A stretch of DNA of 6,112 nucleotides. Origin: Clostridia bacterium. Its GTDB lineage: Bacteria; Bacillota; Clostridia; Oscillospirales; CAG-272. Positions within the stretch are counted from its first letter, which is position 1. Each line of letters starts with the position of its first letter. Under the pieces are notes generated by a model that did not search any database, was not told where the DNA came from, and worked only from the letters and a program-made list of their open reading frames with translations. The DNA is taken from contig JAKSPR010000181.1 in the NCBI GenBank assembly GCA_024404655.1, positions 1 through 6,112 of the forward strand, in the 5' to 3' direction. The position numbers and the translations under genes were made by a program. Shown one piece after another: positions 1-5,397 of this stretch.

Positions 1-290
1 CCCTCGGGGGCTGCGGGGGGGTCTCGGGGCTGTCCAACATTCTTCCCTCCGACGTGAGCGCTATGTGCCGGGCCTGGGTTTCGGGGGATACCGCAGAGGC
101 TGCGCAGATGCAGCTTTCGTTCTTACCGCTCATACGAGCACTGTTTGCACAGGTGAACCCCATCCCTGTCAAAGCCGTGCTTGCTTCCATGGGTGTCTGC
201 CGCGAGGAATACCGCCTGCCTCTATGTCCGCTGGAGGATGACGAAAAAGCTGCGCTTCTTTCTGTATTCCGCAGCGCCGGAGCCCGATAA
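1..290 (+). CDS. dapA: 4-hydroxy-tetrahydrodipicolinate synthase, C-terminal part (5' end outside window)
   Basis: DapA condenses pyruvate with L-aspartate-4-semialdehyde to form 4-hydroxy-tetrahydrodipicolinate, the committed step to diaminopimelate and lysine, in the cytoplasm. The visible part reads in frame from base 3 and gives 95 residues before TAA at 288-290; family members are about 290 residues, so roughly the last third is present. The recognisable pieces are a glycine-rich strand followed by LSN (the place of the family's GVISVxSN segment), the highly conserved NPIPVK segment, and the RLPL segment near the C-terminus. Two residues in the GVISV segment are glycine here where the family normally has valine, discussed under findings. 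The gene is followed within a few bases by an intrinsic terminator, so it ends its transcription unit. Family assignment is firm; catalytic residues such as the Schiff-base lysine lie upstream of the window and cannot be checked. Confidence 0.93.
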   Translation, partial: LGGCGGVSGLSNILPSDVSAMCRAWVSGDTAEAAQMQLSFLPLIRALFAQVNPIPVKAVLASMGVCREEYRLPLCPLEDDEKAALLSVFRSAGAR

Positions 291-292
291 TC

Positions 293-344
293 AAAGCCGC
301 CTTGCTCTGTACCGGCGTACAGATAAGGCGGCTTTCCGTTTTTA
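293..344 (+). terminator. Intrinsic terminator after dapA, between convergent genes
   Basis: An 11-base arm AAAGCCGCCTT (293-303) is perfectly complementary to AAGGCGGCTTT (325-335). Inside it a second 7-bp stem (306-312 with 317-323) closes a 4-base CGGC loop, with only a small internal mismatch between the stems. A five-T run follows at 339-343. This is a long, stable hairpin just 3 bases after the dapA stop. It also lies just beyond the stop of the convergent minus-strand gene (stop at 346-348). On that strand the sequence after the hairpin has only a short T stretch, so termination in that direction is possible but weaker. Confidence 0.92.
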
Positions 345-345
345 T

Positions 346-972
346 TCAGATGACGGTATCCACATAAGTTCGGATATCAAATGCCTCCGTCACGGCATCC
401 TTGCGCAGGTACAGGGGATGATGGGGGTGGCCTTTTTTTGATCTTGCACCGACGGAGAACCATTCAGCGCCGTATTCTTCACCGATTGCGATCATATCCC
501 GCACTGTGGGGATCAGATACGGACGTTTTTCGATGATCGTTCCCCATGCAGCCCAGACAGCCGGGGTGTGACCTTCCCCGTAGGAGGAAAGGATATACCG
601 GAACGCCTCCATGTTTTCTTTGTGGAGCACCTCGCACCGTTCCTTCGGCATATCATCGGGATCCGTTGCCCGCTGGGCGTAGACATTGAACATGATGAAG
701 CTGTCATAGCCGTTGTGTAGGGCGATCCGCTCCACACTTTTCAGGGTATTGTCAAGATCGCCGGGAGCTGCGGTGGAGGGATTGATGCCGATGCAGATCA
801 GGGGATTTTCCCCGCGGGTACCGAGAATATACCGGTATTCGTTATAATAACAGGGCACATAAAGCCACGCTGTCCGGTCATAGGGAAGATCTTTAGCGGA
901 GGACTGTTCGGCAAGTGCCCGGGAAAAGGGCAGAATATCGCTGTCTGTGAGAATTTTTGACGGGATGTGCAT
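346..972 (-). CDS. DUF1643 domain-containing protein
   Basis: A 208-residue protein of the DUF1643 family, whose biochemical function is not established. Family signatures, numbered from the start chosen here: GINPSTA (62-68), a following LDNT (73-76), FNVYAQRATDP (95-105), AAWG (141-144) and a histidine-rich GHPHHPLYL (181-189) near the C-terminus. The conserved Asn, Asp, Arg and His residues suggest a nucleotide- or metal-related activity, but that is inference. No signal peptide or membrane segment is seen, so it is probably cytosolic. Start: an upstream in-frame ATG at 996 would add eight residues, but it lies only a few bases from the predicted transcription start and has no room for a Shine-Dalgarno. 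The ATG at 972 has AAAGGAG seven bases upstream. The gene is a single transcription unit with its own promoter, convergent to dapA and divergent from lon. Family call firm, role unknown. Confidence 0.87.
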   Translation of the reverse strand: MHIPSKILTDSDILPFSRALAEQSSAKDLPYDRTAWLYVPCYYNEYRYILGTRGENPLICIGINPSTAAPGDLDNTLKSVERIALHNGYDSFIMFNVYAQRATDPDDMPKERCEVLHKENMEAFRYILSSYGEGHTPAVWAAWGTIIEKRPYLIPTVRDMIAIGEEYGAEWFSVGARSKKGHPHHPLYLRKDAVTEAFDIRTYVDTVI

Positions 973-979
973 GGTGGGT

Positions 980-986
980 CTCCTTT
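980..986 (-). promoter_or_regulatory. Ribosome binding site that decides the DUF1643 start
   Basis: On the minus strand AAAGGAG (986 down to 980) sits seven bases before the ATG at 972, a near-ideal Shine-Dalgarno. It lies inside the reading frame if translation began at the ATG at 996, which argues for the shorter 208-residue product. Confidence 0.8.
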
Positions 987-1008
987 GTTCTGACATTCCT
1001 TTGAAAAA

Positions 1009-1038
1009 AGTATATCATACCGGCGCGCTTCCTGTCAA
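1009..1038 (-). promoter_or_regulatory. Sigma-A-type promoter of the DUF1643 gene
   Basis: On the minus strand a perfect -35 TTGACA (1038-1033) is followed after 18 bases by TATACT (1014-1009) as -10. A TG is correctly placed one base before the -10 (extended -10). The expected transcription start is near 1002, giving a leader of about 30 bases to the ATG at 972. This is a strong housekeeping promoter, so the gene is probably expressed constitutively. No operator-like repeat is seen around it. Confidence 0.83.
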
Positions 1039-1139
1039 GGGGCAGGAGAACCCGCCGACGAAAAACCTGCGGTATTGGAGAATCCGACATCATACAGAAA
1101 AATTTTCTTGAAAATCGTCTAAATTGTTAAGATTGGATA

Positions 1140-1168
1140 TTTACAAATCCGTCCGGCGGGTGTATAAT
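1140..1168 (+). promoter_or_regulatory. Strong sigma-A-type forward promoter, about 320 bases upstream of lon
   Basis: TTTACA (1140-1145) and a perfect TATAAT (1163-1168) are separated by exactly 17 bases. Upstream lies an AT-rich stretch (about 1095-1135) that could act as an UP element. The expected start is near 1175. This -35/-10 pair is better than the one closer to lon, yet no open reading frame with a ribosome binding site follows. It more likely drives a non-coding RNA or a long lon leader than a protein gene. Confidence 0.72.
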
Positions 1169-1174
1169 AATATC

Positions 1175-1306
1175 CGCTGTGCCGGGGACGGAAAAATCTC
1201 CCGCGCCGCGTTACAATTCCATACGAAAAGAATCAACAGATCCGATTTTGCGCAGAATATCAATCTCATGATATACGCCTGCCCAATGACTATCTGTTGT
1301 TTTTTT
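1175..1306 (+). ncRNA. Candidate small RNA or attenuated lon leader, about 130 nt
   Basis: The segment is bounded by a strong promoter (1140-1168) and a hairpin followed by seven Ts (stem 1234-1241 with 1292-1299, Ts at 1300-1306). The 5' part can fold into a GC-rich hairpin (around 1183-1188 with 1197-1203). Between the two hairpins is an unpaired stretch at about 1207-1233. Inside the 3' stem, further pairing is possible: GCAG 1252-1255 with CTGC 1279-1282, and ATATCA 1257-1262 with TGATAT 1269-1274. I do not recognise it as 6S RNA, SRP RNA, tmRNA or any riboswitch class I know. Alternatively it is the 5' leader of a longer lon transcript, with the hairpin acting as an attenuator. The boundaries are inferred and expression is unproven. 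Confidence 0.42.
1234..1306 (+). terminator. Terminator-like hairpin with T-run
   Basis: CAACAGAT (1234-1241) is a perfect complement of ATCTGTTG (1292-1299), immediately followed by seven Ts (1300-1306). The 50-base loop is long for an intrinsic terminator, but it contains its own nested inverted repeats (1252-1255/1279-1282 and 1257-1262/1269-1274), which would bring the outer arms together. It lies about 100 bases before the lon promoter, consistent with insulating lon from upstream transcription or ending a small RNA. Confidence 0.55.
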
Positions 1307-1382
1307 ATTTTGAAGTGTCCACAAACACTCTTTTGCAAAACCGTAAACAAGAATGAAGAAACTGTAAATTTTAACGGGTTCT

Positions 1383-1409
1383 GTAGCAATCGCACAGGAA
1401 TTGTGCTAT
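1383..1409. promoter_or_regulatory. Degenerate CIRCE-like inverted repeat over the lon promoter (possible HrcA site)
   Basis: The known CIRCE operator of HrcA is TTAGCACTC and GAGTGCTAA separated by nine bases. Here GTAGCAATC (1383-1391) and TTGTGCTAT (1401-1409) are separated by exactly nine bases and match CIRCE at 7 of 9 and 6 of 9 positions. The arms retain the TAGCA/TGCTA core. The element covers the -35 to -10 region, a position where repressor binding would block RNA polymerase. Because the right arm overlaps the -10 hexamer, part of the match is forced by the promoter, so chance is a real alternative. A second nested repeat, GCACA 1392-1396 with TGTGC 1402-1406, occupies the same place. 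No CtsR-type direct repeat is seen. Confidence 0.35.
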
Positions 1410-1412
1410 AAT
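1384..1412 (+). promoter_or_regulatory. Promoter of lon (extended -10)
   Basis: A perfect TATAAT (1407-1412) has TG placed one base before it (1404-1405), forming an extended -10. The -35 position, 17 bases upstream, is TAGCAA (1384-1389), a poor match, as is common where an extended -10 compensates or a regulator acts. Predicted start is near 1419, giving a leader of about 70 bases. The leader contains a palindrome (1424-1437), a small possible hairpin (AAACG 1451-1455 with CGTTT 1461-1465) and the AAGGAG ribosome binding site (1477-1482). This is the likely promoter for the whole lon-engB-M50-scpA run. Confidence 0.75.
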
Positions 1413-1423
1413 ACAATGGTATC

Positions 1424-1437
1424 TACCCACATGGGTA
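1424..1437. promoter_or_regulatory. Perfect 14-base palindrome just downstream of the lon transcription start
   Basis: TACCCA (1424-1429) and TGGGTA (1432-1437) are exact complements with a two-base centre. The site lies at about +6 to +19 relative to the predicted lon start, a classic repressor position. The TACCC/GGGTA shape resembles operators of CsoR/CstR-type small repressors, but that comparison is from general knowledge and not a proven match. As RNA it would form only a short, tight hairpin. Confidence 0.4.
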
Positions 1438-1488
1438 TATTTAATAGTAGAAACGATTCCCGTTTACATAGCATTTAAGGAGATTTCA

Positions 1489-4011
1489 ATGGCAATCACG
1501 ACTGAAAAGCTGGAAGTCAAGAGCTATCCTGTCATGCCGCTGCGCGGACTTGTGGTATTCCCCCGCATCCCGATCAGCATTGAGACGGCAGAGCCGGAAT
1601 ATGTGGAGATGTGCGAGCGCGCTTCCCACGCCGGTACGCAGGTGCTCTTCCTGACCCAGAAAGATATCGCAAACGAACATCCCGAACCCGCTGACATGTT
1701 CTCCGTCGGCTGTGCAGCACGCATCAAGCAGCTCATCAAGCTGCCCAACGGTACGGCCCGCATGATGCTGGAGGGTACCGACCGTGTGCAGGCAACGGAT
1801 TTCCTCAAAAATGAAAACATCTTCGAGGCTACCGGCCTTGTCCGTCATCTGACCATGGAGGACGAGGGCGGCATCCGCTCCGAAGCGCTTCTCATGACCA
1901 CGGTCAATGCGGTGGAGAAGATCGTACAGTATCTGCCCAAGATGTCGAAAGAAGTCCTCATGGCTGTCCGCGGCATTAAGGAGCCCGGCATGCTGGCGGA
2001 CTTCATCGCATCCAACGTCCTTGTGAAGTACCTTGACAAGCAGTCCGTTCTGGAGGTCTTTAACCCCGTCAAGCGGCTGGAACTGGTCAATGTGCTCCTT
2101 GAAAACGAAGAAGAGATCCTGCGCACCGAGCAGGAAATCCACGCAAAGGTACGTCAGCAGATCGAGCAGAATCAGCGCAACTACTATCTGCGTGAGCAGC
2201 TCAAAGCCATCCAGAGCGAACTGAACCGCGACGTCCCCAACTTCGGCGACGATGAAGACGGCGAGTTCTATGACGAAGAAAGCGATCAGGACGAGCTGAC
2301 CGAATATGCAGAGAAGATCCGCAAGGAGACCAAGGACGCGCCGGCGGAGGTCCGCACAAAGCTCATGAAAGAGCTCAAGCGCCTCTCCAAGATTCCCTAC
2401 GGCGCTGCCGAGGGCAATGTGCTGCGCAACTATCTCGACGTCACTCTGGAATATCCGTGGGCGAAGAAGACCCGCGACCGTGTGGATGTCAAAGCCGCAA
2501 GAAAAGTGCTGGATGCCGACCACGACGGTCTTGAAAAGGTCAAGAACCGTATTCTCGAATATCTGGCAGTGCGTCAGATGAATCCCGAAATCCGCAACCA
2601 GATCCTGTGCCTTGTCGGACCTCCCGGCGTGGGCAAAACCTCCATTGCGGCATCTGTTGCCCGTGCGCTGCACAGAAAATATGTGCGCGTATCCCTGGGC
2701 GGCATCCGGGATGAGGCAGATATCCGCGGTCACAGAAAGACCTATATCGGCGCCATGCCCGGCAGAATCGTCACGGCGATCTCCGAGGCGGGGGTCAACA
2801 ATCCTCTGATCCTCCTTGATGAGCTTGACAAGCTGACCCGCGATGCTCACGGCGATCCGGCGTCCGCGCTGCTGGAGGTCCTCGACGCGGAGCAGAACAA
2901 GACCTTCCGCGATCACTTCATGGAGCTGCCCGTCGATCTTTCCGACTGTATGTTCATCGCAACGGCGAATACCCTTGAAACCGTTCCGGCTCCGCTGCTG
3001 GACCGTATCGAGATCATCGAGCTTTCCGCTTATACACGGGTGGAAAAGTTCAGCATTGCCTCCCACCATCTGCTGGCAAAGCAGATGAAGCGTCACGGTC
3101 TGAACAAGCGGATGCTGAAAGTCTCCGACGACGCGATCTATGAGATCATCGACTTCTATACGAGAGAAGCCGGTGTGCGTCATCTGGAACGTGAAATCGC
3201 CAACCTCTGCCGCAAGGCGGATATGAAGATCATGGATGAGGGCGTGACGTCCTGCACCGTGACCGCGAAAAATGTGGCAGACTATCTCGGCAAGCGAAAG
3301 GTGCGTCCCGAGACCATTGAACGCGCTCCCGAAGTGGGTGTTGTCAACGGCCTTGCATGGACGGAATCCGGCGGTGATATGCTGAAAGTTGAAGTGACTG
3401 CCGTTCCCGGTACGGGTCATATCGAACTGACCGGATCTCTCGGCGACGTCATGAAGGAATCCGCAAAGGCGGCTGTCACCTTCGTCCGTTCCCGGGCGGA
3501 AAAATACGGCATTGACCCCGATTTCTATAAGAACCGTGATATCCATATCCATTTCCCGGAAGGTGCTGTTCCCAAGGACGGCCCCAGTGCCGGTGTTACC
3601 ATGATCACCGCCCTTGTCAGTGAACTGTCCGGACGTCCTGTCCGCCATTACATTGCCATGACCGGTGAAATTTCCCTGCGCGGACGGGTCCTGCCCATCG
3701 GCGGCCTGCGGGAAAAGACCATGGCGGCATACAAGGCCGGCGTGAAGATCGTCTGCTTCCCGGAAGGCAACAAAGTGGATCTTGACGAGGTCGTTCCTGT
3801 GGTGAAAGAGAACATCGCCTTCTATCCCTGCTCCCATGTGGATCAGATTCTGGAGCTGGCGCTGGTTCCCAAGGGGACCGTCGCCCTTGTCACGCCCGAT
3901 ACCGAGACTGTCATGCAGGACATTGCGGAGCGCGTCGCCCGCTATGAGACTGCGGACGATACCATAGTCCCCGAATCCTCCGTCCAAAGCGGAGAACGGA
4001 TCCCGGGCTGA
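1489..4011 (+). CDS. lon: ATP-dependent protease Lon (LonA type)
   Basis: Lon is a homohexameric cytosolic AAA+ serine protease that unfolds and degrades damaged and short-lived regulatory proteins. The 840-residue product is of usual length or slightly longer. Domains in order: N-terminal substrate-binding LAN domain (about 12-205), helical linker with an acidic insert (254-269), AAA+ module, and Ser-Lys protease domain (about 605-792). Visible key residues: Walker A GPPGVGKT 377-384 (K383), Walker B LILLDE ending D444-E445, sensor-1 N494, arginine finger R506, sensor-2 R564, catalytic S700 in GPSAG and K743 in GGLREK. S700 and K743 are 43 residues apart, as in E. coli Lon. A 46-residue acidic tail follows the protease domain. 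Start: ATG with AAGGAG six bases upstream and a canonical N-terminus. It is the first gene of a likely operon, with engB 30 bases downstream, an order known from B. subtilis. All catalytic features are intact. Confidence 0.98.
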   Translation: MAITTEKLEVKSYPVMPLRGLVVFPRIPISIETAEPEYVEMCERASHAGTQVLFLTQKDIANEHPEPADMFSVGCAARIKQLIKLPNGTARMMLEGTDRVQATDFLKNENIFEATGLVRHLTMEDEGGIRSEALLMTTVNAVEKIVQYLPKMSKEVLMAVRGIKEPGMLADFIASNVLVKYLDKQSVLEVFNPVKRLELVNVLLENEEEILRTEQEIHAKVRQQIEQNQRNYYLREQLKAIQSELNRDVPNFGDDEDGEFYDEESDQDELTEYAEKIRKETKDAPAEVRTKLMKELKRLSKIPYGAAEGNVLRNYLDVTLEYPWAKKTRDRVDVKAARKVLDADHDGLEKVKNRILEYLAVRQMNPEIRNQILCLVGPPGVGKTSIAASVARALHRKYVRVSLGGIRDEADIRGHRKTYIGAMPGRIVTAISEAGVNNPLILLDELDKLTRDAHGDPASALLEVLDAEQNKTFRDHFMELPVDLSDCMFIATANTLETVPAPLLDRIEIIELSAYTRVEKFSIASHHLLAKQMKRHGLNKRMLKVSDDAIYEIIDFYTREAGVRHLEREIANLCRKADMKIMDEGVTSCTVTAKNVADYLGKRKVRPETIERAPEVGVVNGLAWTESGGDMLKVEVTAVPGTGHIELTGSLGDVMKESAKAAVTFVRSRAEKYGIDPDFYKNRDIHIHFPEGAVPKDGPSAGVTMITALVSELSGRPVRHYIAMTGEISLRGRVLPIGGLREKTMAAYKAGVKIVCFPEGNKVDLDEVVPVVKENIAFYPCSHVDQILELALVPKGTVALVTPDTETVMQDIAERVARYETADDTIVPESSVQSGERIPG

Positions 4012-4041
4012 TCTCCGCCAAACGAAAGGAACCGACATACA

Positions 4042-4635
4042 ATGGCTGTCAATATCCAGAACGTCCGTCTTGTGATGAGTGCGGGCTTCTCCGAGCAGTT
4101 CCCCAAGGATCAACTGCCGCAGATCGCCCTGTCCGGGCGGTCAAATGTGGGCAAGAGCTCCCTTGTGAACACGCTGCTGGGCAGAAAGAGCTTTGCCCGT
4201 GTCTCCGGTTCTCCCGGCAAGACCATCACGGCGAATTTCTATGAGGTCGACCGCTCCCTTTATCTGGTCGATCTCCCCGGCTACGGCTTTGCAAAACGGC
4301 CCGATGCCGAAAAAGAGAAGTGGGCGTCCCTCATGGAGGCTTACTTCCGTGACAATCAGAATATCAAACTCGTGATCCAGCTCATCGACCTGAAGGTCGG
4401 ACCGACCAAGGACGATGACATGATGCTCAAATGGCTGTGCGACGCACGGATGCCCTACATCATCGCCGCCACCAAAGCGGACAAACTGAACGTCACGGAG
4501 CGCAAAAAGAATCTCGATCTTCTGGCAACCGACCAGATGGTTCTGGAAGATACCCACGTCATCGCGTTCTCCGCGCTCAAGGGCGACGGACGGGATGAGG
4601 TGTGGAAATACATCCTGCGCGCGGCGCAGAACTGA
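4042..4635 (+). CDS. ysxC: Ribosome biogenesis GTP-binding protein EngB/YsxC/YihA
   Basis: A 197-residue TRAFAC-class GTPase needed for late assembly of the 50S ribosomal subunit, acting in the cytoplasm. GTPase motifs are complete: G1 GRSNVGKSS (32-40, with K38 and S39 binding the phosphates), the G2 region SPGKTITANFY (57-67), G3 DLPG (77-80) followed by YGFA, G4 TKAD (144-147) and G5 SALKG (177-181). Length is typical of the family. The start has AAAGGA 11 bases upstream, a somewhat long spacing that may lower translation relative to its neighbours. No other good start is seen, and the N-terminus fits the family. It is 30 bases after lon and 42 bases before the M50 gene, with no promoter or terminator in either gap, so it is probably cotranscribed with them. 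The lon-ysxC pairing is widely conserved in Bacillota. Confidence 0.97.
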   Translation: MAVNIQNVRLVMSAGFSEQFPKDQLPQIALSGRSNVGKSSLVNTLLGRKSFARVSGSPGKTITANFYEVDRSLYLVDLPGYGFAKRPDAEKEKWASLMEAYFRDNQNIKLVIQLIDLKVGPTKDDDMMLKWLCDARMPYIIAATKADKLNVTERKKNLDLLATDQMVLEDTHVIAFSALKGDGRDEVWKYILRAAQN

Positions 4636-4677
4636 TTCCCCCGATAACTGCAGTTTTTCCGAAAGGAGGAAGACCGC

Positions 4678-5376
4678 ATGCGTTTCTTATCTTCGATTTT
4701 CAGCGACCTGCCGATGTTTTTGTTAAGTCTTCCCGTCATTCTGTTTTCTCTGACGGTGCATGAATTCTCCCACGGCTTCATCGCCTATAAGCTGGGCGAT
4801 CCGACGGCGAGAAACTTCGGACGGCTGACCCTGAATCCCCTCAAACATCTTGATCCCCTCGGCACCATCATGATGGTTCTCTTCCATTTCGGCTGGGCAA
4901 AGCCCGTACCGATCCAAACACGGTATTTCAAGAAGCCCCGGCGCGATATGGCGCTGACGGCGGCTGCCGGTCCCATATCCAATCTGATTCTGGGCTTTAT
5001 CGGCCTTCTGCTGTATGCCGTCTATATCACGGTCGTCAATCATGTGTGGGCAGGAGCCCAAATCGACATAAACGGTATTGTATTTCAGGTGGTTAGTAAC
5101 GGCGCGAATCTTCTGTGGCTTTTGTTCCAGATGAATATTTCTCTTGCCGTCTTCAACCTGATTCCGATCCCGCCGCTGGACGGTTCCAGACTGTTATTCA
5201 TTTTCCTGCCGCCGAAGTGGTATTTTGGTGTGATGCGGTATGAGCGGTATATTCAGATTGCGATCTTGGTGGCCCTCTGGACCGGAATGCTCAGCGGGGT
5301 TCTCGGAATCGCGGTGAGTTTCGTGATGAAGCTGATGGTCCGGCTGGTATCGCTTCTGCCTTTTCTGACAATCTGA
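4678..5376 (+). CDS. Site-2 protease family (M50) intramembrane metalloprotease
   Basis: A 232-residue multi-pass membrane protein expected to cleave other proteins within the membrane using zinc. The zinc-binding HEFSH (HExxH, H28, E29, H32) lies in the first membrane helix. The third zinc ligand, D168, is in NLIPIPPLDG (160-169), the family's NPxPxxxLDG-type motif. AAGPISN (96-102) is the usual motif in the central helix. Hydrophobic segments lie at about 11-38, 58-72, 93-120, 141-165 and 190-230. There is no PDZ domain and the protein is short, so it belongs with the compact YwhC-like members and not with full RseP/RasP. Its substrate is unknown. The ATG has a near-perfect AAAGGAGG eight bases upstream. 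It sits between ysxC and scpA with gaps of 42 and 21 bases. This placement beside scpA is, to my knowledge, common in Clostridia, but a functional link is not shown. Confidence 0.94.
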   Translation: MRFLSSIFSDLPMFLLSLPVILFSLTVHEFSHGFIAYKLGDPTARNFGRLTLNPLKHLDPLGTIMMVLFHFGWAKPVPIQTRYFKKPRRDMALTAAAGPISNLILGFIGLLLYAVYITVVNHVWAGAQIDINGIVFQVVSNGANLLWLLFQMNISLAVFNLIPIPPLDGSRLLFIFLPPKWYFGVMRYERYIQIAILVALWTGMLSGVLGIAVSFVMKLMVRLVSLLPFLTI

Positions 5377-5397
5377 CACCGAAAGGATTCTCACGGT

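Larger units (their letters stand above)
973..1488. other. Gene-free regulatory region between DUF1643 and lon
   Basis: About 500 bases with no convincing protein gene. In order it contains the DUF1643 ribosome binding site and promoter (minus strand), then an AT-rich block at about 1095-1135 including an ATTTTC/GAAAAT inverted repeat (1102-1115). A strong forward promoter follows (1140-1168), then a candidate small RNA ending in a hairpin and T-run at 1306. A second AT-rich stretch (about 1307-1380) includes a weak hairpin, AGTGT 1314-1318 with ACACT 1325-1329. Last come the lon promoter with its inverted repeats and the lon ribosome binding site. Reading frames here lack ribosome binding sites and run across the terminator and promoters, so they are not called. 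Confidence 0.75.

Noticed and set aside
1316..1324. DnaA-box-like sequence GTGTCCACA
   Set aside because: Matches TTATCCACA at 7 of 9 positions but is isolated, with no cluster or origin genes nearby.
1314..1334. Second hairpin (AGTGT with ACACT) followed by four Ts
   Set aside because: Only five AT/GC-mixed base pairs and a short interrupted T-run; too weak to call as a terminator.
1124..1411. A forward open frame across the lon upstream region, including a 47-codon ATG-started part from 1269
   Set aside because: No ribosome binding site, composition unlike a protein, and it crosses the promoter, the hairpin with T-run and the lon -10.
1141..1416. A 91-codon minus-strand open frame upstream of lon
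   Set aside because: No ribosome binding site or promoter on that strand, no recognisable family, and it overlaps the regulatory signals on the other strand.
1486..4113. An 875-codon open frame on the minus strand lying fully antisense to lon
   Set aside because: It shares codon boundaries with lon, so it stays open simply because lon avoids the codons TTA, CTA and TCA. The translation has no recognisable domain, while lon is unmistakable.
4141..4557. A 138-codon minus-strand open frame inside ysxC
   Set aside because: Antisense shadow of a clearly recognised GTPase gene; no domain and no start signals.
4646..4658. AACTGCAGTT palindrome followed by Ts between ysxC and the M50 gene
   Set aside because: A perfect palindrome with no loop cannot form a useful 10-base hairpin; the stem left after a loop is only about three pairs, so it is not a terminator splitting the operon.
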